A DNA stretch of 64,000 bases from Nocardia arizonensis (GTDB taxonomy: Bacteria > Actinomycetota > Actinomycetes > Mycobacteriales > Mycobacteriaceae). Positions 27,020 to 34,687 of this stretch are shown here, in pieces. The first letter of the stretch is position 1. Each line of letters opens with the position of its first letter. The stretch is from contig NZ_LGYZ01000027.1 of the NCBI RefSeq assembly GCF_001310275.1, positions 62,001 to 126,000 of the forward strand, written 5' to 3'. Both the position numbers and the translations under genes were made by a program. Under the pieces are notes generated by a model. It worked only from the letters and a program-made list of their open reading frames with translations, had not been told where the DNA came from and searched no databases.

Positions 27020-28594
27020 TCACCGCTCGCGTTGGGACCAGAATTCGCAGTTGTGCCGGATGGCGAAATCGTCGGTCATGGTGCTGCCGGTCGCCCGCAT
27101 GGTCAGCGCCGGGCCGTCGATATCCGGTCCGGGCGCCTCGGGCCAGGCCGACCACGGCGGCGATCCGGGCCCGTTCGGGTCGCCGCCGTGCGCGAAGGTG
27201 GTCCACCACCGCTGCATCTGTCCGGCGAAAGCCGCGGACGCGCCGGTCCAGGGCACCGGCACACCCATCACCTTGGTGAACAGGTAGAGCAGTTCGGCGG
27301 AATGGAAGGCTCCGGGCAACAGCGGATCGGCCTCGCCCAGCGGCGCCTGGTCGAACTCGTACTGCCACACGGGATGTCCGGTGTCACGGGCGATGCGACT
27401 GGTCAACACGGCCGGGCAGGCGAACAACCCGTCGGTGATCACCGCCGATTGGGCGGCCGCGGCCGATGGATACCGATCGACCGGGTACCGGGCGAGGATC
27501 TGGTCGGCGAAGGCGCCGAATGTTCGGCGGAGGTAGCTCTCGTAGCTCGCGGCGTCCGGGATATGACCGCGGGCATAGTCGGACTCGGCGATGAACTGCG
27601 CTCCTTCATTGCTGTTGCTGCCGACAATGAGGGGTATCTCGCGACTGTCCGCGCGCAGTGCCGCGTCCAGTGTCCGAGTGACGACGGCGCCGTCGATGCT
27701 GGGAACCCAGGTCGGCGCGGATTGCTCGGGTGGCGCGGTCGACGCGTCCAGGAGAGTCGCGGCGGGGAGGGCGCGCAGGCAGGGTAGTCGTGTCGCGGGA
27801 TCGCCGCATCCCACGCTCTCGGCATAGCGCGCCGAGCGGACGAAGGAATCCTCGCGGCTGCCGGGGACCAACGGCGACTGCGTGCACGAACCGCTTTGCA
27901 CGATGGCCTTGTGATACAAGCCGTCGGAGGCGGGGGCGGCGAAGTGTGTGCAGACGCTGCTGCCGCCCGCCGACTCACCGAAGATCGTGACATTGGTCGG
28001 ATCGCCACCGAAGGCGTGGGCGTTCTCGCGCACCCACCGCAGAGCGGCTTGTTGGTCCTGTATGCCGATCGTTCCGGTGGGGCCGCCGGATTCGGCGGCG
28101 AGTTCGGGTAGCGAGAGGAACCCGAAGGGTCCGAGGCGATAGTTGGGTATCGCCACGATGACGTCGCCGTCCGCGACCATTCGAGTGGGGGCGTCGTATT
28201 GGCTGTTGGAACCGGTGGTGTAGCCGCCGCCGTAGAGGAACACCATGACCGGCCGGACGCGTTCGCGCGCGTCGTCCGGCGTGTAGACATCGATGTTCAG
28301 GCAGTCTTCGCTGGTCGGACCCGACGGTGACAGGCCGGGCAGGTACCCGTTCTGTGGGCATTGTGGTCCGTGGCTGCGCGCGGGCCGGACGCCCGGCCAC
28401 GACGGCGCCGGACGCGGCGCGCTGAACCGGGCCGCACCGCCGGTCGAGGCGGCGAACGGAATCCCCAGATATTCGATGACGCCGTCGGCGACGACGCCGG
28501 AGATCGCGCCACCGGTCACCGTCACCTGGGGAGGCGGCGAAGCGACCGCGGGTACCGCGGTACCGAACAACGACAGTCCGGCCACCGCAATCAC
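27020..28594 (-). CDS. secreted type-B carboxylesterase
   Basis: A roughly 524-residue exported esterase. Motifs are EDCLNIDVYTPD (family signature 2), FLYGGGYTTGS (oxyanion hole), the nucleophile elbow FGESAGGSSV, SNSNEG (Glu of the triad) and GAFHSAELLYLF (His). From GTG 28594 the start is IAVAGLSLFGTAVPAVASPPP, a signal core lacking positive charges. In the same frame, ten or eleven codons upstream encode RSLARSAIS, and GGAGGAGG lies six to nine bases before an ATC/ATT pair (28627/28624). Initiation at ATT or ATC is therefore plausible. Faces the M4 peptidase gene. Confidence 0.9.
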   Translation of the reverse strand: MIAVAGLSLFGTAVPAVASPPPQVTVTGGAISGVVADGVIEYLGIPFAASTGGAARFSAPRPAPSWPGVRPARSHGPQCPQNGYLPGLSPSGPTSEDCLNIDVYTPDDARERVRPVMVFLYGGGYTTGSNSQYDAPTRMVADGDVIVAIPNYRLGPFGFLSLPELAAESGGPTGTIGIQDQQAALRWVRENAHAFGGDPTNVTIFGESAGGSSVCTHFAAPASDGLYHKAIVQSGSCTQSPLVPGSREDSFVRSARYAESVGCGDPATRLPCLRALPAATLLDASTAPPEQSAPTWVPSIDGAVVTRTLDAALRADSREIPLIVGSNSNEGAQFIAESDYARGHIPDAASYESYLRRTFGAFADQILARYPVDRYPSAAAAQSAVITDGLFACPAVLTSRIARDTGHPVWQYEFDQAPLGEADPLLPGAFHSAELLYLFTKVMGVPVPWTGASAAFAGQMQRWWTTFAHGGDPNGPGSPPWSAWPEAPGPDIDGPALTMRATGSTMTDDFAIRHNCEFWSQRER

Positions 28595-28752
28595 GGAGAT
28601 CGCGGATCGCGCGAGCGAACGAATGATTGTCCACCTCCTCCGACAAGTGTTTCGAGTAGTGCGCTACCCGCGCTGTCCGCGTCGGCGACCGGCACAATTA
28701 TCGACGTGAAGGGATATTGGTTGATCGTAGAACAATAGGCCGGAGTGGTGAA

Positions 28753-29961
28753 ATGTGCACATTTGATCGACTGAACTGTATAATACCTCCGTATCTACTC
28801 GAAAAGCTTATGGAATCGAGTGATACGGCGATCCGAGAGGCTGCTCTCAGCACTTTGATGGTGAGTTCGCAATTGCGGGGCGAACGCGAGATGCGACCAT
28901 TGTCGGCGGGGATGGTGGCACCCGCGTCGGGCCGGCGCACGATATTCGATGTCCGCCACAAGGAGTCCCTGTCGTCGGCGGAGTTGGCGAGAACCGAGAC
29001 CTCTGACGAGTCGCGGGACGATTCGGTCAACCGGGCGTTCGAGGGACTGGGTAGCACGCGCAAGTTCTACGCGGATGTGTTCGATCGCGACTCGATCGAC
29101 GGGTTCGGTATGCGCCTGGACGGCTATGTGCACTTCGGAACGGCCTTCAACAATGCTTTCTGGGATGGCAGGCAGATGGTCTTCGGCGACGGTGACGGCG
29201 TGGTCTTCGGTGACCTGACCGGCTCGCTCGATGTCATCGCGCACGAACTCACACACGGGGTGACCGAGACGACGGCGGGGCTGGTGTATCACCGGCAGCC
29301 CGGCGCACTGAACGAGTCGATGTCGGATGTCTTCGGTTCCCTGGTCAAGCAGTTCACGAAGAACGAGAAGGCCGGTGAGGCCGACTGGTTGATCGGTGCC
29401 GAGGTCTTCACGCCCCGGTTCGAGGGAGACGCGTTGCGGTCGATGAAGTCGCCGGGAAACGCCTACGACAACCCGAGCATGGGCAGGGATCGCCAACCCG
29501 GACACATGCGGGACTTCGTGTCGCTGCCGGACACGCCCCGGGGTGACAACGGGGGAGTCCACATCAACTCGGGAATCCCGAACAAGGCGTTCTACCTCAC
29601 GGCGGTCGCGATAGGCGGTTACGCGTGGGAAGCGCCCGGCCACATCTGGTACGAATCGTTGAAGGCGTCGACCCGGACCACCGAATTCCGGGAATTCGCC
29701 GAGACGACATCGCTCAAGGCGGCCCAACTCTACGGTCAGGGCAGCACCGAACAGCATGCGGTCGATGACGCGTGGCAACAGGTCGGCATCGCGGTCGCGG
29801 GGCTGCGCGCTCCCGCGACCGTGTCCGAGCCGGAGGACGCGCTCGCGGTGATGGCCAGGAAGATCGAGGACCTCTCCGCGCAGGTCCGAGTACTCACCAA
29901 TGTCGTGAGCGGAAGCAATGGCGAGGTGGCGGCCAACCGGGCCCCGGCGAACGCGATGTGA
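28753..29961 (+). CDS. protealysin-like M4 (thermolysin-family) metalloprotease
   Basis: A 402-residue zinc peptidase. The N-terminal IIPPYLLEKL is the PPL precursor motif of protealysins, followed by a short propeptide. The catalytic core has HELTHG (His164, Glu165, His168), the downstream zinc ligand in LNESMSDVFG (Glu188), and HINSGIPNKAFY with the substrate-stabilising His. No signal peptide is present, as in other protealysins, which act in the cytoplasm or leave without Sec. After the peptidase (about 340) a short coiled coil is followed by a polar tail. GGAG lies seven bases before the ATG. Immediately followed by its inhibitor gene. Confidence 0.93.
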   Translation: MCTFDRLNCIIPPYLLEKLMESSDTAIREAALSTLMVSSQLRGEREMRPLSAGMVAPASGRRTIFDVRHKESLSSAELARTETSDESRDDSVNRAFEGLGSTRKFYADVFDRDSIDGFGMRLDGYVHFGTAFNNAFWDGRQMVFGDGDGVVFGDLTGSLDVIAHELTHGVTETTAGLVYHRQPGALNESMSDVFGSLVKQFTKNEKAGEADWLIGAEVFTPRFEGDALRSMKSPGNAYDNPSMGRDRQPGHMRDFVSLPDTPRGDNGGVHINSGIPNKAFYLTAVAIGGYAWEAPGHIWYESLKASTRTTEFREFAETTSLKAAQLYGQGSTEQHAVDDAWQQVGIAVAGLRAPATVSEPEDALAVMARKIEDLSAQVRVLTNVVSGSNGEVAANRAPANAM

Positions 29962-29967
29962 GGCACG

Positions 29968-30273
29968 GTGAGAGTTTCCCTGGACACCTATGGCGGACTG
30001 CTGGGCGGAGTGGGCGGCAATCCGGTGGTCATCGATTCCGACGATCTCGGCGACGAAGCCCGAGACGAACTGCTCCGCCTCGTCCGTGACGCGGTGGATT
30101 CGGCACATTCCGGCGCCGCGCCGTCGGTGGACACCGAGCGCCTCCGCGACGCCCAGACCTACGAAATCGCCATCGAGAACGACCGGTCCACGGTTCTGAC
30201 GGCTACCGATGGGAACGTCTCCGAGGAGTTCGCGCGACTGCGCGATTGGTTACGCGCCAGAAAGAGTGATTAG
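29968..30273 (+). CDS. emfourin-type protealysin inhibitor
   Basis: A 101-residue acidic protein: MRVSLDTYGGLLGGVGGNPVVIDSDDL, then RDAQTYEIAIEN near residue 66 and a C-terminal helix (EEFARLRDWLRARKSD). The short N-terminal strand with a GG turn, the L/IDSDDL segment and the xxYEIxIE strand are the pattern of emfourin, the slow tight-binding inhibitor encoded next to protealysin genes. It lies six bases after the peptidase stop on the same strand, which supports the call. Expected to hold the peptidase inactive inside the cell. GTG start. Confidence 0.85.
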   Translation: MRVSLDTYGGLLGGVGGNPVVIDSDDLGDEARDELLRLVRDAVDSAHSGAAPSVDTERLRDAQTYEIAIENDRSTVLTATDGNVSEEFARLRDWLRARKSD

Positions 30274-30349
30274 CGTGGTTCGGGGATTTTCCACTCCGCA
30301 CCGGGCCCGCACCCGTCGATGCGGAAGGCGTTAGCCGCTCCGGGAACCG

Positions 30350-30386
30350 CCGGGCCGCCGCGACACGATGTGTCGCGGCGGTCCGG
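30350..30386. terminator. bidirectional hairpin terminator
   Basis: A perfect 12-bp stem (30355-30366 with 30370-30381) closes a GAT loop and can extend by five more pairs, including one G-T, to 30350 and 30386. It lies between the inhibitor gene on the plus strand and the CMD gene on the minus strand, both ending toward it. There is no T tract, so termination would be of the stem-only type frequent in GC-rich genomes. Confidence 0.75.
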
Positions 30387-30403
30387 GCCCGTCCGTGTCT
30401 CGG

Positions 30404-30796
30404 TCAGGTGGATGGAATGTCCTCGGGCAGGAGTTCGGTGATGATCTCGATGCCTAGGGCGTAGGCGGGTGCGCCGCCGGTGATCAGCGCGGTCTCGGCG
30501 ACGCCGACGAGGTCGGTGATCGCCGCTCCGGCGTGGAGCGCGCCGCGGGTGTGCAGTCGCGCGGCGTCGGCGCGGCCGAGGACGAGTAGCTGGCCGAGGT
30601 GGACGAGCTGCTGTGTCCGCGTGCCGAGGGGATTCTCGTGCAGTACGAGGTGGCGCAGGGCCGCGAAGGTCTCCTCGGTGGCGAGGCGACCGGTGGCGTG
30701 GGCGAGGGACAGGCGGGCCTCGACGCCGGACGGGACGGCGCCGAAGGTGGCCAGGTACCGCTCGCGGATGGCGTCGAGGCGTGCGGGTTCGGTCAC
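30404..30796 (-). CDS. carboxymuconolactone decarboxylase family protein
   Basis: A 130-residue all-helical protein of the CMD/AhpD superfamily, recognised by YLATFGAVPSGVEARLSLAHATGRL, LVHLGQLLVLGRADAARLHTRGALHAGAA and DLVGVAETALITGGAPAY. It lacks the CxxC of AhpD, so it is closer to gamma-carboxymuconolactone decarboxylase types that act on ring-cleavage products. The GTG start overlaps the stop of the upstream aldolase by four bases (GTGA), so the two proteins are translationally coupled and probably act in one pathway. Confidence 0.88.
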   Translation of the reverse strand: MTEPARLDAIRERYLATFGAVPSGVEARLSLAHATGRLATEETFAALRHLVLHENPLGTRTQQLVHLGQLLVLGRADAARLHTRGALHAGAAITDLVGVAETALITGGAPAYALGIEIITELLPEDIPST

Positions 30797-31458
30797 GATG
30801 CCGCCCGAGCCATCGATGCGCGGACCGCGGCCAGCGCCGTGGCGGGGAAATCGACCGCGCCGCCGAGGGCCCGTGCGGCGAGTTCGGCTTCGGCGCTTTC
30901 CTCGATCGCGATGAGCAGTTCGGCGGCTCCGTCGAGATCGGGGCCGAATACCAGCAGGCCGTGGTTGGCGAGCAGCACCGCCGAGGTCGTCGGCCGATTG
31001 TCGAGTACCTCCGCGACGCCACGGACCGACACATCCGAGCCGCGCGGTCCCCACGGCACGACCGGCACCTCTTCGGCCTGTCCGAACCGCAGCATCGGTT
31101 CGGTACGGCAGGGCAGGGGCCGGTGCGCGACGGCGAAGGCGGTCGAGGCGGGCGAATGAGTGTGCAGGACCGCGCCGACCTCCGGTCGAGCCCGGTAGAC
31201 GACGCCGTGCATGTTCACGATCTCCGCACTCGCCGACCGTAACCGGCCCTCGATCACGCGGCCGTCGACCCCGATCACGCTGACCTGGTCGGCGTGCAGA
31301 TCGCGCACGAAGCCGGGAGTGAGCAGGAATCGTTCGCTGTCGATGCGAGCGCTGAGGTTGGCGTGCCCGGAGTGCGACATCACCCCCGATTCGAAGAGGC
31401 GTCGCGCGGTGGCGACCAGCCGTTCGGCCGATTCCCGTATGTCCGATGTATTCGTCAT
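30793..31458 (-). CDS. class II aldolase/adducin-family protein
   Basis: A 221-residue metal-dependent aldolase, of the L-fuculose/L-ribulose-phosphate type fold. Visible are SHSGHANLSARI, VLHTHSPASTAFA (metal His pair), and LLANHGLLVFGPDL (third His). Members split or epimerise hydroxy sugars, or decarboxylate aromatic acids such as 3,4-dihydroxyphthalate. Coupling to a CMD-family gene and a MerR regulator on the other side favours a small catabolic unit, possibly for an aromatic or sugar acid. That assignment is inference. Confidence 0.88.
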   Translation of the reverse strand: MTNTSDIRESAERLVATARRLFESGVMSHSGHANLSARIDSERFLLTPGFVRDLHADQVSVIGVDGRVIEGRLRSASAEIVNMHGVVYRARPEVGAVLHTHSPASTAFAVAHRPLPCRTEPMLRFGQAEEVPVVPWGPRGSDVSVRGVAEVLDNRPTTSAVLLANHGLLVFGPDLDGAAELLIAIEESAEAELAARALGGAVDFPATALAAVRASMARAAS

Positions 31459-31502
31459 GTCGATCCTTCGTTGTGGTCTTCGGTTGCCCGCGTCAACCGT
31501 CC

Positions 31503-31526
31503 ACCTTCAACTAGGGTTTAAGTCAA
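31503..31526. promoter_or_regulatory. MerR-type dyad between aldolase and MerR genes
   Basis: Read on the minus strand, TTGACTTAAACCC followed by TAGTTGAAGGT fits the MerR-family binding layout TTGACxTxAA...GTTGAxGT, an imperfect dyad that includes a -35-like TTGACT for the aldolase-CMD operon. The spacing to a -10 box could not be settled. The adjacent MerR regulator is the likely binder and would control the operon and possibly itself. Confidence 0.5.
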
Positions 31527-31551
31527 TAGCTGTCTACCTGGAGGGATACGG

Positions 31552-31926
31552 ATGCTCATAGCGATCGGCCGGCTCGCGGAGCTCACCGGAGTGCCCGCGT
31601 CGGCCATCCGGTTCTGGGAGCGCCACGGCCTGCTGCGGCCCCCGCAACGCCATAGCGGTCAACGCCGCTATCCGCCGGAAGCGGTGGAGCGGATCATCCT
31701 GCTGCGCAAGTGTCAGCGTGCCGGGCTGACCTTGGCGGATCTGGCTGAGCTGCAACGGGATCGGTCCCATCGCACGGCGATGATCACCGCCAAGCTCGCC
31801 GAGGTCGAACAGCGGCTCATCGATCTAGAGCACGCCCGCCAGTTCCTCGGTCATGCCGTGCTGTGCAGCCGCCCGGATATCCTCGATTGCCCGAAATTCC
31901 GCGCGGAAATGGCGCTGTGGCGGTAG
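31552..31926 (+). CDS. MerR-family regulator
   Basis: A 124-residue MerR protein with the winged helix at the N-terminus (IGRLAELTGVPASAIRFWERHGLL ... SGQRRY), the linker helix RIILLRKCQRAGLTLADLAELQ and a long dimerisation helix. The C-terminal effector tail (HAVLCSRPDILDCPKFRAEMALWR) has two cysteines eight residues apart but not the metal-binding pattern of MerR, CueR or ZntR. GGAGGG lies six bases before the ATG. It is divergent from the aldolase-CMD operon, whose promoter probably lies in the dyad between them. Confidence 0.92.
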   Translation: MLIAIGRLAELTGVPASAIRFWERHGLLRPPQRHSGQRRYPPEAVERIILLRKCQRAGLTLADLAELQRDRSHRTAMITAKLAEVEQRLIDLEHARQFLGHAVLCSRPDILDCPKFRAEMALWR

Positions 31927-31934
31927 CGGGCGGC

Positions 31935-32963
31935 TCAGCGGGCCAGCGCGTCGCGGATCAACGGCCAGGAGTTGTGCAGATCCTGTTGCCAGTAGCCCCA
32001 GGAATGGGTTCCGGTGCGGCGGAAGTCGAAGGTGGCGGGAATATCCAGCTCGCGCAAGCGATCTCGGAGTTGGTGGGTGCACCGGTCGATGACGGCCTCG
32101 AGGATCGCGCCGTTGGTGAGCTGTCCGGCGAGTTTGCCGGTGTCGCCGCCGGTGTCATCGAGGCCGTCCAGCGATCCGGGCATCCCGGTGCCGGTGCTGA
32201 CGTAGAGGGCGAGGCCGCGCAGCTTGTCCGCGTGCAGGTAGGCATCGTTGGCGGCCCAGGTCGGATCGGTGAACGGGCCCCACATGTTGACCGGGTTGCC
32301 GCCCCAGCGTGACACCACCGCCGTGACCATTGCCTGGCCGCTCGGGTCGGAGGTCCGCACGCACCCGCTGTAGGAGCCGACTGCCCGGTACAGGCCCGGG
32401 GCGGTGACGGCCAGTTGCAGGACCGAGGTCGCCGCCATGGAGATTCCGGCGATGGCGTTGGCGCCGGTGCCGTGGAAGGTCGCGTTCATGATCGGCGGGA
32501 GTTCGCGGGTGAGGAAGGTGGCCCAGCGTTGGCGGCCGAGTTCGGGGTCGTCGGCGTGCCAGTCGGTGAAGTAGCTTCCGGCTCCTCCGGTCGGAATCAC
32601 CACGGTGACCTGCTGGTCGGCGAGGAATTCGGCGACGTCGGTCTGGTCGGTCCATGTGCTGCCCGCGCTACCGCCCGCGGCACCGTTGAGCAGGTAGAGG
32701 ACGGGTGCGGGAGCCGAAGGGTCGTGTGCGGGAAGGACTGTCAGGCGCAGGTCGGCGCCCATGGCGGCCGAATGCACGGTCACCTCGCGTGCGCGGCCCG
32801 CGGCCTCGGCGATCGCGACCAGACGTGAGGTGTCCGCCGCGGTGACCGCCGTGTCGGAAGGGGGCTCGGGAGTGGCGGGTCCGGCCGGGGCCATGGCCGC
32901 GGCGATCAGCAGCGGTGCGGCCAGCCATCCCGAGCGCGCCAGGACGCGGTGAAAGCCGGGCAT
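31935..32963 (-). CDS. mycolyltransferase (antigen 85/corynomycolyl family)
   Basis: A 342-residue exported enzyme of the Ag85 (esterase D-like) family that transfers mycolic acid to trehalose and arabinogalactan. It has an N-terminal signal segment (APLLIAAAMAPAGPATP), the start motif EVTVHSAAMGADLRLTVLPA, LLNGAAGGSAGSTWTDQTD, nucleophile elbow GISMAAT, and the His region GTHSWGYWQQDL. This supports a mycolate-containing host. GGAGG lies six bases upstream of the ATG. It faces the condensation-domain gene over 300 bp. Confidence 0.9.
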   Translation of the reverse strand: MPGFHRVLARSGWLAAPLLIAAAMAPAGPATPEPPSDTAVTAADTSRLVAIAEAAGRAREVTVHSAAMGADLRLTVLPAHDPSAPAPVLYLLNGAAGGSAGSTWTDQTDVAEFLADQQVTVVIPTGGAGSYFTDWHADDPELGRQRWATFLTRELPPIMNATFHGTGANAIAGISMAATSVLQLAVTAPGLYRAVGSYSGCVRTSDPSGQAMVTAVVSRWGGNPVNMWGPFTDPTWAANDAYLHADKLRGLALYVSTGTGMPGSLDGLDDTGGDTGKLAGQLTNGAILEAVIDRCTHQLRDRLRELDIPATFDFRRTGTHSWGYWQQDLHNSWPLIRDALAR

Positions 32964-33265
32964 CGGGCACCTCCGAAACTAGCGGAAAGCGAAATGGTGG
33001 CGCCGACGCTATGGTCCGGCCGCACCGGCCGACAAGGGGTTTCGGCCTTGTTGGGGTGCGCGGACAATTCGTGTCGGGCCGAACTGGTAACGCTCACAAG
33101 ATTTCCGCCCACGAATCGATATCGAGGCATTCGTGTCGTTGACTCGAATGGGTAACGCCGAATTGTCGGCGCCGTCGAGTCGGCTGTTCCGGCGCGCATG
33201 CCGCGCGCCGAAGCGCCGATTCGCGATCGTTCGCAGATTCTCTGCCGACATGAATCGAGGACACC
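32964..33265. other. 302-bp divergent intergenic region
   Basis: Separates the mycolyltransferase from the condensation-domain gene. It contains an imperfect hairpin with arms CAAGG and CCTTG near 33042-33059 and two near repeats GGTAACGC (at about 33085 and 33151). No open frame with a ribosome site was accepted. It should hold both divergent promoters. Confidence 0.4.
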
Positions 33266-34687
33266 GTGGTCGATTTCGGATTCATCGAGGATTGGGAGCC
33301 CGACCCCGGCCTGCTGACCAGCTGGACGCCGTCGTCGCAGACCTCGGTGGCGGCGCGGTCCGCGTCGGTTCATCCGGTTCTGCCCTCCCATCAGCAACAG
33401 GAATATCTGCGTGTCGCCGCCCGAAGTGCCCATTGCGGACTTCGCGGCTCCCGCTTGTGCCTGATCTCCTTCACGATTCCGGGCACACCGGATCTTGCGG
33501 TGTGGGAGCGCACCTTCACCCGTTTTCTCCGACGCCACGACACATTCTCCAGTTGGTTCGCCGAGGAATCCGACGGCAGCTTCGTCCGTCGCGTGTTCGA
33601 TGCCTCGGCCATTCGGCTCACACGAGCCGCCGATCGCGAATTCCGCGACAGCGACGCAATCCGCGCGCATGTCGAGTACGGAACACCCGGCCCGCTGGAA
33701 TGGGACTGCTTCGGATTCGGGGTCGTCGAACACGAGAACTCCTACACCGTCTACGCCGTGGTCGACCACCTGCACACCGACGGCATCGGTCAGGCGCTGT
33801 CCTGTGTGGACCTGATCACGCTGTTCGCCGACGAGGCATCCGACGGTGCGACGCCACCCACGCCCGTCGAGGGGCATATCGCCTACTGCGCCCGCGAACA
33901 AGCACACAACGGCAGGCTGACCTCGTCCTCGCCCGCGGTGCGGGCCTGGTTGGATCTGTTGCGCCGCAACGATGGTCACGTTCCCGGCTTCCCCGCCGAC
34001 CTCGGTGTGGAGCGGGACCGACCCGTGCGCGGCGCGGTCGTGACGATCGAGTTGATCAGCGAGGACGAGGCGCTGCGCTTCGACGAGACCTGCCGTGCGG
34101 CGGGCGGACGGTTCACCGGTGGCATGTTCGCGGCCGCGGCACTGGCCGAAGCCGAAGTAGGCGGCGGCGACTGGCATTTCGGACTCACCCCGGTCAACAC
34201 TCGCGCCACCGATGGTGAGGCGGCCTCGATCGGCTGGTATTCCAACCTGATCCCCGTGGCCTTCCCCGTCGATGCCGGCGCGACCTTCACCTCGCTGGTC
34301 CCGCGGGCCCAGGCCGCCTACGACGACGGCAAGGAACTGATCGACACGTCGGTGCATCGCGCGCTCGAACTCGCCACTCCCGAAGACGGAATCCGCACCG
34401 AGCGGGGCTGGTCGGCACGGATGCTGTCCTACGTCGACGTGCGCAGGATTCCCGGCGTGGAGATGTTCGACCTGATCGACGGCGGGCTGTACGGCAACCG
34501 CAGTGCCGCCACCGATGTGTACAACTGGATCAACCGGTTCCCCGACGTCACCAAACTGTCGGTCATGTTTCCCGACACCCCCGCCGCGCACGCCGCGATC
34601 GAGCGCTACCTGTCGGCGATGCGCGCCGTTTTCGCGACCGTGGCGGCCCGGGGCGAATACGCGCCGCGCGCGGGCGTCCTGCCGTGA
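33266..34687 (+). CDS. condensation-domain acyltransferase (PapA-like)
   Basis: A 473-residue member of the condensation/BAHD-like superfamily used as stand-alone acyltransferases in mycolata, such as PapA proteins. The active site HxxxDG is seen as AVVDHLHTDGIGQAL near residue 170, and the DFGW-equivalent region as VTKLSVMFPDT near the C-terminus. N-terminal LPSHQQQEYLRVA is family-like. It would esterify a lipid or sugar with a fatty acyl group. GAGG lies five bases before the GTG. Its stop overlaps the next MFS gene's start by four bases (GTGA), which indicates a tight functional unit. Confidence 0.85.
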   Translation: MVDFGFIEDWEPDPGLLTSWTPSSQTSVAARSASVHPVLPSHQQQEYLRVAARSAHCGLRGSRLCLISFTIPGTPDLAVWERTFTRFLRRHDTFSSWFAEESDGSFVRRVFDASAIRLTRAADREFRDSDAIRAHVEYGTPGPLEWDCFGFGVVEHENSYTVYAVVDHLHTDGIGQALSCVDLITLFADEASDGATPPTPVEGHIAYCAREQAHNGRLTSSSPAVRAWLDLLRRNDGHVPGFPADLGVERDRPVRGAVVTIELISEDEALRFDETCRAAGGRFTGGMFAAAALAEAEVGGGDWHFGLTPVNTRATDGEAASIGWYSNLIPVAFPVDAGATFTSLVPRAQAAYDDGKELIDTSVHRALELATPEDGIRTERGWSARMLSYVDVRRIPGVEMFDLIDGGLYGNRSAATDVYNWINRFPDVTKLSVMFPDTPAAHAAIERYLSAMRAVFATVAARGEYAPRAGVLP

